This document shows positions 10,883 to 22,954 of a stretch of DNA of 64,000 nucleotides, piece after piece. This DNA comes from Drosophila persimilis (Eukaryota > Arthropoda > Insecta > Diptera > Drosophilidae), in assembly GCF_003286085.1 (NCBI RefSeq), contig NW_020825493.1, positions 62,001-126,000 of the forward strand, in the 5' to 3' direction. Made by a program: the position numbers and the translations under genes. Numbering within the stretch: position 1 is the first letter of the stretch; each line of letters begins with the position of its first letter. The notes beneath the pieces were generated by a model. It had not been told where the DNA came from and ran no database searches. It saw only the letters and a program-made list of their open reading frames with translations.

Positions 10883-13495
10883 CTTCTCTTTTAGTAACCT
10901 ATCAGAATGTAAGAGGCTTGCGTAGTAAGCTCAGCATTCTTTTCCGGGATAGTGTTGCATTTGCTTCCCACGTTATTGTGTTTACTGAAACCTGGTTAAA
11001 GCCGGACATTCTTAGTTCCGAGGTTTTGGCAGGTCGGTACACAACTTTTAGAAAGGACCGTTCGTCTCGACGTGCAGGGGGGGTTCTAATTGCAGTGGAC
11101 TCTTACTTCACGTCGGAACACTTCACAGTCCAAGTTCAACAGGAACTGGAATTCCTGTGTGTAAAACTGATTCTTCCCGCTTTCGCTATATTCATTACTT
11201 GCTCGTATATCCCACCTTCTTCGGATATTTCAATTTATGAGCAGCACTTGTCCGCTTTAACCGCTGTTTCTTCCTCGCTATCTGATAAAGATCGTATGAT
11301 AATTCTTGGTGACTTCAACTTGCCAGGAACTGTTTGGTCTTCGGTAAACGAGTCTAGTATCCTAGTGCCCATGTCACGACATAACTTTGTTGACGGCTTG
11401 CTTGACCTATCCCTGTCTCAAGTCAACCATGTGAAAAATTCCTTGGGTCGATTGCTTGATCTGTGCTTTGTATCGGATCCGACCATAGTGTTGTTAACCC
11501 GAGCCCTTCCGCTCACTATACCTGAAGACGCCAACCACCCTACTTTCGAGGTGTCGCTAGATATAGGACCAACTGTATTGGATCGGTCGAGTAGGCTGCC
11601 CGAACGTGTCCGCTGCTTTCGTAAAAGTGGGTTCTCCTACTTCTCACTCTCGCTATGTATTAGCTCGGTCAATCTTTTCAGTTCTTAATGCTCAATGCTA
11701 TAAGAACTACCTATCTCGATGCAGGATACGTTTTTCTCAGGACCCTAAACAGTTTTACAGCTTCGTAAACAGTAAGCGTAGAACGTCCGCACACCCATCC
11801 TCGCTATCATTTTGTAATACGTCGGCAAATAATGATCAGGCAATTGCCGATCTTTTTGCCCAATTCTTCAAACCACCTATTCTGAGGAAAGCTACTCTGG
11901 TCATCCTATGGGTCATCATATGGGTACCATACGGTTTTCCGAGGTCGAATGGCATTTTCAGTCCCTTGTTAAATGAATGTTCCCTACTTCATGATCTTCG
12001 ACTAGTTAAGCCGGTGTTTTCACCGGGTCCAGACGGGGTTCCAGGTTGTGTACTCAGGTACTGCGCCGAGGCTCTGTGTGGACCTTTGCTTAAACTATTC
12101 ACCCTGTCCATTGATTCTTCTTGCTTCCCCCCGATCTGGAAGGAATCGTTTATAATTCCTCTCCATAAAAAAGGTAGCAAGTCTGATGCAAAAAATTATA
12201 GAGGTATAGAAAAGTTATCCGCTATTCCTAAAATGTTTGAGAAGGTTTTAACTCCACACTTGCAAAATCTCTGCAAGTCACTTATATCTCCAACTCAGCA
12301 TGGATTTATAAGGCGGCGATCAACCACCACGAACTTGTTAGAGTTTACCTCTTTCATTATTAAAGGCTTTCAATGTAACTTACAGACGGATGTTATTTAC
12401 ACCGACTTTAGTAAAGCATTCGACTCTGTAAACCATTCCCCTTTAGCGCATAAACTTGACCTTTTAGGGTTTCCGCCCAACCTCCTGAGATGGATTTCTA
12501 GCTATCTTTGTTCTAGGTCTCAAAGAGTCCTCTTCAAAAACTCCCTCTCTTTACCAGTAAAGGTTTCTTCGGGAGTACCACAAGGCAGCCATCTAGGCCC
12601 CTTACTCTTCACACTCTTTATTAATGACTTACCTTCAGTATTAACATACTCTCGAGTACTTATGTATGCGGATGATGTTAAACTCTGTGTCCAGTACAAG
12701 GACATTTCATTTCATTCTCGCTTGCAATCCGATCTCAATAACTTTCAGTCATGGTGTTGTGCAAACTTGTTACACCTTAATGCCTCGAAATGCAAAGTTA
12801 TGACATTTCTTCGTTCTAGCCCTTTGTTGGCTCCCTACAGCCTATTTGGTGGTTCTCTTGAGAGAATTACCCTGGTGGATGATCTGGGTGTTATGTTAGA
12901 CCCCAAGTTAAAGTTTTCCGAACACATTTCTACCATGGTAAATAAGGCCATGGGCGTGCTTGGGTTTATAAAGAGGTGGTCAAAGGAATTTGACGACCCC
13001 TATATAACAAAGACTCTCTATACCTCGCTTGTTCGTCCGATCTTAGAATACGGCTCCTGTGTATGGTGCCCTCAGTACAAAGTACACCAGGACCGTATAG
13101 AATCAGTACAGAAAAACTTTTTACTCTTTGCTCTGCGGGGCCTTAACTGGGATGCGGGTGTAAGACTCCTATCTTATTCTAGTAGACTACTATTAGTAAA
13201 CCTCCCATCCTTAGTTAACCGTAGAAAAATGCTCGGTGTGATATTTATGCACAACTTGATCAGGGGTGACATAGACAGCCATGATCTGTTGAGCCGCATA
13301 AACTTCACGATTTCTATTAGACTGACTAGAAATTTTATACCGTTGTTCCTTCCACTTTGTAGATCGAATTATTCCTTGCATGAACCGTTTAGGGTCTTAT
13401 GCTCGGATTATAATTCCCTCTACCATATTATATCCACCACTAATTCTCTTCCTCTTATTAAATTATTAATCCTTACACACCTTTCTATTAATTAG
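10879..13495 (+). pseudogene. LINE ORF2, copy 2: endonuclease and intact RT in two frames
   Basis: The endonuclease runs to about 11688 (YQNVRGL, TETWL, ILGDFN, NHP all present) and the RT from 11606 to 13495 in another frame. Between them 127 bases present in copy 1 (4924-5050) are missing. The RT part is uninterrupted and has the motif A TDFSKAFDSVNH, GVPQGSHLGP and YADD, followed by the thumb and the C-terminal FALRGLNWD region. Compared with copy 1 it retains the 61 bases around LAHKLDLLGF. Because the endonuclease and RT are out of frame, the product would be incomplete. Confidence 0.8.
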
Positions 13496-14043
13496 TAACT
13501 GTAGTGGTATTTGTATTTTGATTGCATGCTTAGTTTCTTAGTAAGTTTAGTACTAATTTTCCTCGAATGTTAGTCTAATAGCTATCTTTCTTGCATGTTC
13601 GCGTTTGGTTCGGCTACGCACCGCGCGTCATGCGGCAGCGCCCCTCGGTCGGTTGGGCGGGAGGAAGGCTGCGTTTTGCCTGGGATCCGCGGGTAACAGC
13701 CTTCTGCTGGTGTCACACGGGCCACTTGATGGTGCAGTAACTGCATCGCCTCTTGAAAGATGCAGTCATTGCATGTCAACGACCAAAGTAAGCTGAAATT
13801 AAAGAAGCTGTACTCATAGTGATCCGCTATGTATAGGATGTTGCTATTGACTGGACAGGTTAGAGACTGGTTGTCAACGAGTTGTCAACCAAGCTGATCG
13901 AATGGCAAGGAGTTGGAAATCAGTACATGAAAATTGGCCATTCTTGAGCATGCTGAAAAAGTTGAATGCTGAGTAATTTTTTTTTATTTACTTAACTAGA
14001 ATTTATATGCAGAAATTATATGGCGGTCGGATATAGTTTTTTT

Positions 14044-15132
14044 TATACCCGATACTCAAAATGAGTATTGGGGTATATTAGATTTGTGGTAAAAGTGGAT
14101 GTGTGTAACGTCCAGAAGGAATCGTTTCCGACCCCATAAAGTATATATATTCTTGATCAGCATCAATAGCCGAGTCGATTGAGCCATGTCTGTCTGTCCG
14201 TCTGTCCGTCGCCTTCAGCGCCTAATGCTCAAAGACTATAAGAGCTAGAGCAACGATGTTTTGGATCCAGATTTCTGTGATATGTCACTGCTCCAAAAAT
14301 ATTTCAAAACTGTGCGCCGCCCACTTCCGCCCCCACAAAGGGCAAAAATCTGTGGCATCCACAATTTCGACGATACGAGAAAACTAAAAACGCAGAATCG
14401 TAGAAGATGACCATATCTTCTAGAGTGCAAAATCTGAACCAGATCGTATAATTATTATAGCCAGAATCAAGAAGACAATTTCATTAATTCTCGCTCTTTC
14501 TCTCTCTAACACACAGGTTTCATGGTCGGTTTTGCCAATTGCAAAATATGAGTTCAAGGATCTCAGAACCTATAAGAGCCAGAGCAACCAAATTTGGTAT
14601 CCACACTCCTGTGATATCGGACCTTGACCATGTTGTGTCAAAATTTCGCCACACCCCCTTCCGCCCCCGCAAAGGACGAAAATCTGAGGCATCCACAAAT
14701 CTCATAGACTATTAAGGCTAGAGTAACCAAATTTGGTACACACACTCCTTTGAGATGTCACTATAAAACGTATATCTCAAAATTTCGCCCCAGCCTCTTC
14801 CGCCCCCACAAAGAACGAAAATCTGTTGCATCCACAATATTACAGATTCGAGAAAACTAAAAACGCAGAATCATAGATAATGACCATATCTATCAGATTG
14901 CTGAATCTGTATCAGATCGGATCATTTTTGTAGCCAAAAGGAACAAATCAATTTGCACTGGCTACGCAGCGCCCGACGTCACGATCAGACTGATTTTCTG
15001 TCTCTCTCGCACGCACTCTTTGTCGTGTCGTTTAATATTAGCGGCGTCTGCCGGAGGAGAGCCATACTGACTTAGTATCGGGTATAACTGTAGAGTTGCG
15101 GTGTCCGCAGCAACTCACAACGTTCCCCCTCG
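14044..15132 (+). mobile_element. Full-length DINE-1-like Helentron, unit 2
   Basis: Same position and sequence relative to the LINE as the unit 1 copy (offset 6635), so it was copied with the block and is not a new insertion. Confidence 0.9.
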
Positions 15133-15750
15133 TTTTCATTGAATTTCAGAAAGTTTTAAATTCCCTGGAATCAAAAGTCAAACCTTATTGAAAATATTTT
15201 ATTTTTTCTGAATTTTCTTATACCCCATGTCCAACCGTGAAATTTTGTTTGCATGTAGTGTTGTGAAATCCTAGATACGAGATTTCAATGTTGAGCAGAA
15301 CTGCTCTGGGGAATCTTTGCGTTTAATAATATACTACACGATATAGAAAATTCGAGATTTATTCATTTGGACTTCAATCAACTTAAACTTTAATCGTAAT
15401 CGCGTATAGTGTACAATTTAATACGGGTAATATGGCTTTAAGCGCGGCCGTCTGCAACTGCTTGATTGTCGCTGTGATTTCGTCGACAAGCAAGCGAAGA
15501 CTCTTCTTGGTGATCGGAGACGAGGTCCCGCCGCCCTAGCATGAAACGACGCCGTTCTCCGAATGGGCAATCGCAGTTACAGAGCTCTCACTCTCTTTGT
15601 AGTTTGACCCTTGGAAAACCGTCCATGCCGCGCCCAATACTGGGACCAGTATTAGAAACCAAAGGATGTCACATGTGAATGCTCTGTGAATAAATAAAGT
15701 GTTCGTTATGGTACATGTATGGTCGAAAGGAGCTAGCAACGGTGGTAGGA

Positions 15751-16361
15751 TTATTCTGAGGTCTGTGGCAACGGGAGCCGACATAGTTTAGAGGCCGATC
15801 GTTTGTGTACGCCTGATGCTGTTTTCAGCATCTGACTAAACTGTCAGCTCCAGGATGAACTTCTATTATCCTTCCCAGCTTCCACTCGTTGGGTGGCAGT
15901 CGGTCATCCTTGACAATTACTAGATCGCTGACTTGTAGATTGTCGGTTTCATGTCGCCACTTTGGACGGGCTTGAAGATGTGATAGCCAATCCGAACTCC
16001 AACTAGTTGGCGGATGGACTCTATGTAGAGGAAGATCGGCCATCAATTGTGCTGCTGGTTTCGGTCAGTGACGAAAACATCGGACGCATTGTCGAAGAAT
16101 GCGTTTGACAATTCGTTTTCCGTTGACTATCCAGAATTTGTGTCGAATAGTGGCCAGCGTTAATTCGGTGCCGCCGTGGAGTGCGAGACGAAGGGCATTA
16201 CGCACGACGAGATCGGTAAAATGATGATGATTGGGAATGATCATTGGTTGTCGCTGGCTTATTGGAAGGTGCATTGCATTTCGCAGTCGACCTCTGACTC
16301 GTAGAATTTGTTGGTCATCTATAAATGTGGCAAAGCTAGACATATTGTAAATCACGAGCAT
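15751..16361 (-). pseudogene. BEL/Pao pol C-terminus, unit 2, keeping the H2C2 finger
   Basis: As in unit 1, but this copy retains the integrase zinc-binding domain: HHHFTDL, LHGGTEL, then FWIVNGKRIV and CVRCFRH. After one stop it passes to PKPAAQLMADLP and the C-terminal LQVSDLVIVKDDRLPP..LGRIIEVHPG segment. The catalytic core between LPLHRVHPP and TSWSSDWL is deleted, as in all three copies. The non-coding 3' part extends over 15133-15750. Confidence 0.75.
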
Positions 16362-16442
16362 GCTTGATTCACGGTGGTGGGGACGTTGTTGAGAAAAATG
16401 AGCTTATATATACTTAGTTTTACATACCCTACATAACGAAAA

Positions 16443-17191
16443 GAAGAGAGAAGAAAAATGATCACACTATAAAAAGACAAGAAGAAAAATGGTCACAATA
16501 TGAAAAGACAAGGTAACATTATTTTGAGCAGTCGATAAAAGAGCGGGGAGAAAAGACGAAGCGTCCGTAGATACATATAAGAATAAAATGTATTAACCTC
16601 CTTTTGCAAATAGGAAATAAAACGCAACCAACGCCTAAGTACCGATGAAGATAAGCGATTGTGTGTTTATCCGCAATTCTCACGTTCCTGGACACAACAG
16701 GGTGTTATCTTATAATCACTAGACATACAGCAGATCCATCACAAGAACTTGATGGTTATTCTTGGCCAGAGTGACCACATAACCTTCGGATGTGATCTTC
16801 AAGCCGCAGCAACGTGAAACATTCAGTTGAGGAAACTCGAAGACCGACTTGAAATCACCGTCGCTCCCGTAGCAGGTCACATGGAAGCGATATCCATGGG
16901 TATCCCCAATGAGCAAAAAGAGAGAAGAAAAATGATCACACTATGAAAAGACAAGAAGAAAAATGGTCACAATATGAAAAGACAAGAAGGTAACATTAGT
17001 TTGAGCAGTCGATAAAAGAGCGGGGAGAGAAGACGAAGCGTGCGTAGATACATATACGAATAAAATGTATTAACCTCCTTTTGCAAATAGGAAATAAAAC
17101 GCAACCAACGCCTAAGTACCGATGAAGATAAGCAATTGTGTGTTTATCCGCATCACGTTCCTGGACACAACAGGGTGTTTTCTTATAATCA
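16443..17191. repeat. A/G-rich 473-base modules, unit 2
   Basis: Two consecutive modules, first 16443-16916 with its NHL fragment, second from about 16917 continuing into the NHL fragment at 17192. The two NHL stops are 473 bases apart. Differences such as 'cgcaattctcacg' against 'cgcatcacg' show that the module duplication is older than the unit 2 to unit 3 copying. Confidence 0.65.
16719..16916 (-). pseudogene. NHL fragment, first module of unit 2
   Basis: Sixty-five codons with the same residues and stop as the unit 1 fragment. It begins at the same abrupt border with the next A/G-rich module. Confidence 0.7.
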
Positions 17192-17518
17192 CTAGACATA
17201 CAGCAGATCCATCACAAGAACTTGATGGTTATTCTTGGCCAGAGTGACCACATAACCTTCGGATGTGATCTTCAAGCCGCAGCAACGTGAAACATTCAGT
17301 TGAGGAAACTCAAAGACCGACTTGAAAACACCGTCGCTCCCGTAGCAGGTCACATGGATGCAATATCCATGGGTATGATGAAATCTGATGGAAATCTTGA
17401 ACATATATGTGCAGCACTTAGAGAAGATCTGCATGCGAGAGCGTCCATTGCCGCGATCGCAGACAACGAAATTTCCATTGTGTTGGAAGACAGCCACTTT
17501 GCGGGGATAAAAACGCTT
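17192..17518 (-). pseudogene. NHL fragment, longer, second module of unit 2
   Basis: Adds an N-terminal part of the propeller (RFYPRKVAVFQHNG, VVCDRGNGRSRMQIFSKC) that joins directly to HTHGYCIHVTCYG. The central blades of a normal NHL domain are therefore deleted. The frame is open across the join. It is cut at about 17515 by the junction with LINE copy 3; beyond that point the open frame is only antisense LINE sequence. Confidence 0.75.
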
Positions 17519-19258
17519 TACAGCTTCGTAAACAGTAAGCGTAGAACGTCCGCACACCCATCCTCGCTATCATTTTGTAATACGTCGGCAAATAATGATC
17601 AGGCAATTGCCGATCTTTTTGCCCAATTCTTCAAACCACCTATTCTGAGGAAAGCTACTCTGGTCATCCTATGGGTCATCATATGGGTACCATACGGTTT
17701 TCCGAGGTCGAATGGCATTTTCAGTCCCTTGTTAAATGAATGTTCCCTACTTCATGATCTTCGACTAGTTAAGCCGGTGTTTTCACCGGGTCCAGACGGG
17801 GTTCCAGGTTGTGTACTCAGGTACTGCGCCGAGGCTCTGTGTGGACCTTTGCTTAAACTATTCACCCTGTCCATTGATTCTTCTTGCTTCCCCCCGATCT
17901 GGAAGGAATCGTTTATAATTCCTCTCCATAAAAAAGGTAGCAAGTCTGATGCAAAAAATTATAGAGGTATAGAAAAGTTATCCGCTATTCCTAAAATGTT
18001 TGAGAAGGTTTTAACTCCACACTTGCAAAATCTCTGCAAGTCACTTATATCTCCAACTCAGCATGGATTTATAAGGCGGCGATCAACCACCACGAACTTG
18101 TTAGAGTTTACCTCTTTCATTATTAAAGGCTTTCAATGTAACTTACAGACGGATGTTATTTACACCGACTTTAGTAAAGCATTCGACTCTGTAAACCATT
18201 CCCCTTTAGCGCATAAACTTGACCTTTTAGGGTTTCCGCCCAACCTCCTGAGATGGATTTCTAGCTATCTTTGTTCTAGGTCTCAAAGAGTCCTCTTCAA
18301 AAACTCCCTCTCTTTACCAGTAAAGGTTTCTTCGGGAGTACCACAAGGCAGCCATCTAGGCCCCTTACTCTTCACACTCTTTATTAATGACTTACCTTCA
18401 GTATTAACATACTCTCGAGTACTTATGTATGCGGATGATGTTAAACTCTGTGTCCAGTACAAGGACATTTCATTTCATTCTCGCTTGCAATCCGATCTCA
18501 ATAACTTTCAGTCATGGTGTTGTGCAAACTTGTTACACCTTAATGCCTCGAAATGCAAAGTTATGACATTTCTTCGTTCTAGCCCTTTGTTGGCTCCCTA
18601 CAGCCTATTTGGTGGTTCTCTTGAGAGAATTACCCTGGTGGATGATCTGGGTGTTATGTTAGACCCCAAGTTAAAGTTTTCCGAACACATTTCTACCATG
18701 GTAAATAAGGCCATGGGCGTGCTTGGGTTTATAAAGAGGTGGTCAAAGGAATTTGACGACCCCTATATAACAAAGACTCTCTATACCTCGCTTGTTCGTC
18801 CGATCTTAGAATACGGCTCCTGTGTATGGTGCCCTCAGTACAAAGTACACCAGGACCGTATAGAATCAGTACAGAAAAACTTTTTACTCTTTGCTCTGCG
18901 GGGCCTTAACTGGGATGCGGGTGTAAGACTCCTATCTTATTCTAGTAGACTACTATTAGTAAACCTCCCATCCTTAGTTAACCGTAGAAAAATGCTCGGT
19001 GTGATATTTATGCACAACTTGATCAGGGGTGACATAGACAGCCATGATCTGTTGAGCCGCATAAACTTCACGATTCCTATTAGACTGACTAGAAATTTTA
19101 TACCGTTGTTCCTTCCACTTTGTAGATCGAATTATTCCTTGCATGAACCGTTTAGGGTCTTATGCTCGGATTATAATTCCCTCTACCATATTATATCCAC
19201 CACTAATTCTCTTCCTCTTATTAAATTATTAATCCTTACACACCTTTCTATTAATTAG
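17515..19258 (+). pseudogene. LINE reverse transcriptase, copy 3, fused to antisense NHL sequence
   Basis: The RT frame is open to the stop at 19258 and contains motif A TDFSKAFDSVNH, GVPQGSHLGP and YADD. Upstream the same frame stays open back to an ATG at 17300, through about 72 codons that are the reverse complement of the NHL fragment. The combined frame has 652 codons. Without the endonuclease it cannot support target-primed transposition; whether it is expressed is unknown. Confidence 0.7.
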
Positions 19259-19806
19259 TAACTGTAGTGGTATTTGTATTTTGATTGCATGCTTAGTTTC
19301 TTAGTAAGTTTAGTACTAATTTTCCTCGAATGTTAGTCTAATAGCTATCTTTCTTGCATGTTCGCGTTTGGTTCGGCTACGCACCGCGCGTCATGCGGCA
19401 GCGCCCCTCGGTCGGTTGGGCGGGAGGAAGGCTGCGTTTTGCCTGGGATCCGCGGGTAACAGCCTTCTGCTGGTGTCACACGGGCCACTTGATGGTGCAG
19501 TAACTGCATCGCCTCTTGAAAGATGCAGTCATTGCATGTCAACGACCAAAGTAAGCTGAAATTAAAGAAGCTGTACTCATAGTGATCCGCTATGTATAGG
19601 ATGTTGCTATTGACTGGACAGGTTAGAGACTGGTTGTCAACGAGTTGTCAACCAAGCTGATCGAATGGCAAGGAGTTGGAAATCAGTACATGAAAATTGG
19701 CCATTCTTGAGCATGCTGAAAAAGTTGAATGCTGAGTAATTTTTTTTTATTTACTTAACTAGAATTTATATGCAGAAATTATATGGCGGTCGGATATAGT
19801 TTTTTT
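17515..19806 (+). mobile_element. CR1-like LINE, copy 3, only RT and 3' region
   Basis: Starts at the YSFVNSKRRTS part of ORF2, with no endonuclease and no ORF1. The 3' region is unchanged up to the DINE at 19807. The truncation was created by the tandem duplication junction. Confidence 0.85.
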
Positions 19807-20895
19807 TATACCCGATACTCAAAATGAGTATTGGGGTATATTAGATTTGTGGTAAAAGTGGATGTGTGTAACGTCCAGAAGGAATCGTTTCCGACCCCAT
19901 AAAGTATATATATTCTTGATCAGCATCAATAGCCGAGTCGATTGAGCCATGTCTGTCTGTCCGTCTGTCCGTCGCCTTCAGCGCCTAATGCTCAAAGACT
20001 ATAAGAGCTAGAGCAACGATGTTTTGGATCCAGATTTCTGTGATATGTCACTGCTCCAAAAATATTTCAAAACTGTGCGCCGCCCACTTCCGCCCCCACA
20101 AAGGGCAAAAATCTGTGGCATCCACAATTTCGACGATACGAGAAAACTAAAAACGCAGAATCGTAGAAGATGACCATATCTTCTAGAGTGCAAAATCTGA
20201 ACCAGATCGTATAATTATTATAGCCAGAATCAAGAAGACAATTTCATTAATTCTCGCTCTTTCTCTCTCTAACACACAGGTTTCATGGTCGGTTTTGCCA
20301 ATTGCAAAATATGAGTTCAAGGATCTCAGAACCTATAAGAGCCAGAGCAACCAAATTTGGTATCCACACTCCTGTGATATCGGACCTTGACCATGTTGTG
20401 TCAAAATTTCGCCACACCCCCTTCCGCCCCCGCAAAGGACGAAAATCTGAGGCATCCACAAATCTCATAGACTATTAAGGCTAGAGTAACCAAATTTGGT
20501 ACACACACTCCTTTGAGATGTCACTATAAAACGTATATCTCAAAATTTCGCCCCAGCCTCTTCCGCCCCCACAAAGAACGAAAATCTGTTGCATCCACAA
20601 TATTACAGATTCGAGAAAACTAAAAACGCAGAATCATAGATAATGACCATATCTATCAGATTGCTGAATCTGTATCAGATCGGATCATTTTTGTAGCCAA
20701 AAGGAACAAATCAATTTGCACTGGCTACGCAGCGCCCGACGTCACGATCAGACTGATTTTCTGTCTCTCTCGCACGCACTCTTTGTCGTGTCGTTTAATA
20801 TTAGCGGCGTCTGCCGGAGGAGAGCCATACTGACTTAGTATCGGGTATAACTGTAGAGTTGCGGTGTCCGCAGCAACTCACAACGTTCCCCCTCG
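19807..20895 (+). mobile_element. Full-length DINE-1-like Helentron, unit 3
   Basis: Matches the unit 2 copy at an offset of 5763, including the TATACCCGATACTC start and the CCCCCTCG end. It was duplicated with the block. Confidence 0.9.
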
Positions 20896-21513
20896 TTTTC
20901 ATTGAATTTCAGAAAGTTTTAAATTCCCTGGAATCAAAAGTCAAACCTTATTGAAAATATTTTATTTTTTCTGAATTTTCTTATACCCCATGTCCAACCG
21001 TGAAATTTTGTTTGCATGTAGTGTTGTGAAATCCTAGATACGAGATTTCAATGTTGAGCAGAACTGCTCTGGGGAATCTTTGCGTTTAATAATATACTAC
21101 ACGATATAGAAAATTCGAGATTTATTCATTTGGACTTCAATCAACTTAAACTTTAATCGTAATCGCGTATAGTGTACAATTTAATACGGGTAATATGGCT
21201 TTAAGCGCGGCCGTCTGCAACTGCTTGATTGTCGCTGTGATTTCGTCGACAAGCAAGCGAAGACTCTTCTTGGTGATCGGAGACGAGGTCCCGCCGCCCT
21301 AGCATGAAACGACGCCGTTCTCCGAATGGGCAATCGCAGTTACAGAGCTCTCACTCTCTTTGTAGTTTGACCCTTGGAAAACCGTCCATGCCGCGCCCAA
21401 TACTGGGACCAGTATTAGAAACCAAAGGATGTCACATGTGAATGCTCTGTGAATAAATAAAGTGTTCGTTATGGTACATGTATGGTCGAAAGGAGCTAGC
21501 AACGGTGGTAGGA

Positions 21514-22124
21514 TTATTCTGAGGTCTGTGGCAACGGGAGCCGACATAGTTTAGAGGCCGATCGTTTGTGTACGCCTGATGCTGTTTTCAGCATCTGACT
21601 AAACTGTCAGCTCCAGGATGAACTTCTATTATCCTTCCCAGCTTCCACTCGTTGGGTGGCAGTCGGTCATCCTTGACAATTACTAGATCGCTGACTTGTA
21701 GATTGTCGGTTTCATGTCGCCACTTTGGACGGGCTTGAAGATGTGATAGCCAATCCGAACTCCAACTAGTTGGCGGATGGACTCTATGTAGAGGAAGATC
21801 GGCCATCAATTGTGCTGCTGGTTTCGGTCAGTGACGAAAACATCGGACGCATTGTCGAAGAATGCGTTTGACAATTCGTTTTCCGTTGACTATCCAGAAT
21901 TTGTGTCGAATAGTGGCCAGCGTTAATTCGGTGCCGCCGTGGAGTGCGAGACGAAGGGCATTACGCACGACGAGATCGGTAAAATGATGATGATTGGGAA
22001 TGATCATTGGTTGTCGCTGGCTTATTGGAAGGTGCATTGCATTTCGCAGTCGACCTCTGACTCGTAGAATTTGTTGGTCATCTATAAATGTGGCAAAGCT
22101 AGACATATTGTAAATCACGAGCAT
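21514..22124 (-). pseudogene. BEL/Pao pol C-terminus, unit 3
   Basis: Same content and same core deletion as the unit 2 copy, with H2C2 finger (CVRCFRH) and terminal LGRIIEVHPG. I saw no differences between the two. The non-coding 3' part lies at 20896-21513. Confidence 0.75.
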
Positions 22125-22205
22125 GCTTGATTCACGGTGGTGGGGACGTTGTTGAGAAAAATGAGCTTATATATACTTAGTTTTACATACCCTACATAAC
22201 GAAAA

Positions 22206-22954
22206 GAAGAGAGAAGAAAAATGATCACACTATAAAAAGACAAGAAGAAAAATGGTCACAATATGAAAAGACAAGGTAACATTATTTTGAGCAGTCGATA
22301 AAAGAGCGGGGAGAAAAGACGAAGCGTCCGTAGATACATATAAGAATAAAATGTATTAACCTCCTTTTGCAAATAGGAAATAAAACGCAACCAACGCCTA
22401 AGTACCGATGAAGATAAGCGATTGTGTGTTTATCCGCAATTCTCACGTTCCTGGACACAACAGGGTGTTATCTTATAATCACTAGACATACAGCAGATCC
22501 ATCACAAGAACTTGATGGTTATTCTTGGCCAGAGTGACCACATAACCTTCGGATGTGATCTTCAAGCCGCAGCAACGTGAAACATTCAGTTGAGGAAACT
22601 CGAAGACCGACTTGAAATCACCGTCGCTCCCGTAGCAGGTCACATGGAAGCGATATCCATGGGTATCCCCAATGAGCAAAAAGAGAGAAGAAAAATGATC
22701 ACACTATGAAAAGACAAGAAGAAAAATGGTCACAATATGAAAAGACAAGAAGGTAACATTAGTTTGAGCAGTCGATAAAAGAGCGGGGAGAGAAGACGAA
22801 GCGTGCGTAGATACATATACGAATAAAATGTATTAACCTCCTTTTGCAAATAGGAAATAAAACGCAACCAACGCCTAAGTACCGATGAAGATAAGCAATT
22901 GTGTGTTTATCCGCATCACGTTCCTGGACACAACAGGGTGTTTTCTTATAATCA
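22206..22954. repeat. A/G-rich 473-base modules, unit 3
   Basis: Copies of the two unit 2 modules at an offset of 5763, with the same 31-base internal tandem repeats. Confidence 0.6.
22482..22679 (-). pseudogene. NHL fragment, first module of unit 3
   Basis: Same 65 codons as at 16719-16916. Confidence 0.7.

Larger units (their letters stand above)
10370..14043 (+). mobile_element. CR1-like LINE, copy 2, 5' truncated
   Basis: Begins abruptly in ORF1 at a junction with the A/G-rich module, so the truncation comes from the block duplication and not from incomplete reverse transcription. It keeps the endonuclease, a complete RT frame and the same 3' region as copy 1, up to the DINE at 14044. 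Confidence 0.85.
10370..17514 (+). repeat. Triplicated block, unit 2
   Basis: Starts inside LINE ORF1 (corresponding to about 3672 in unit 1) after a CCGAA overlap at the junction. It holds LINE copy 2, a DINE, a BEL end, and two A/G-rich modules each with an NHL fragment. From 11756 to about 17518 it is colinear with unit 3 at an exact offset of 5763. Confidence 0.9.
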
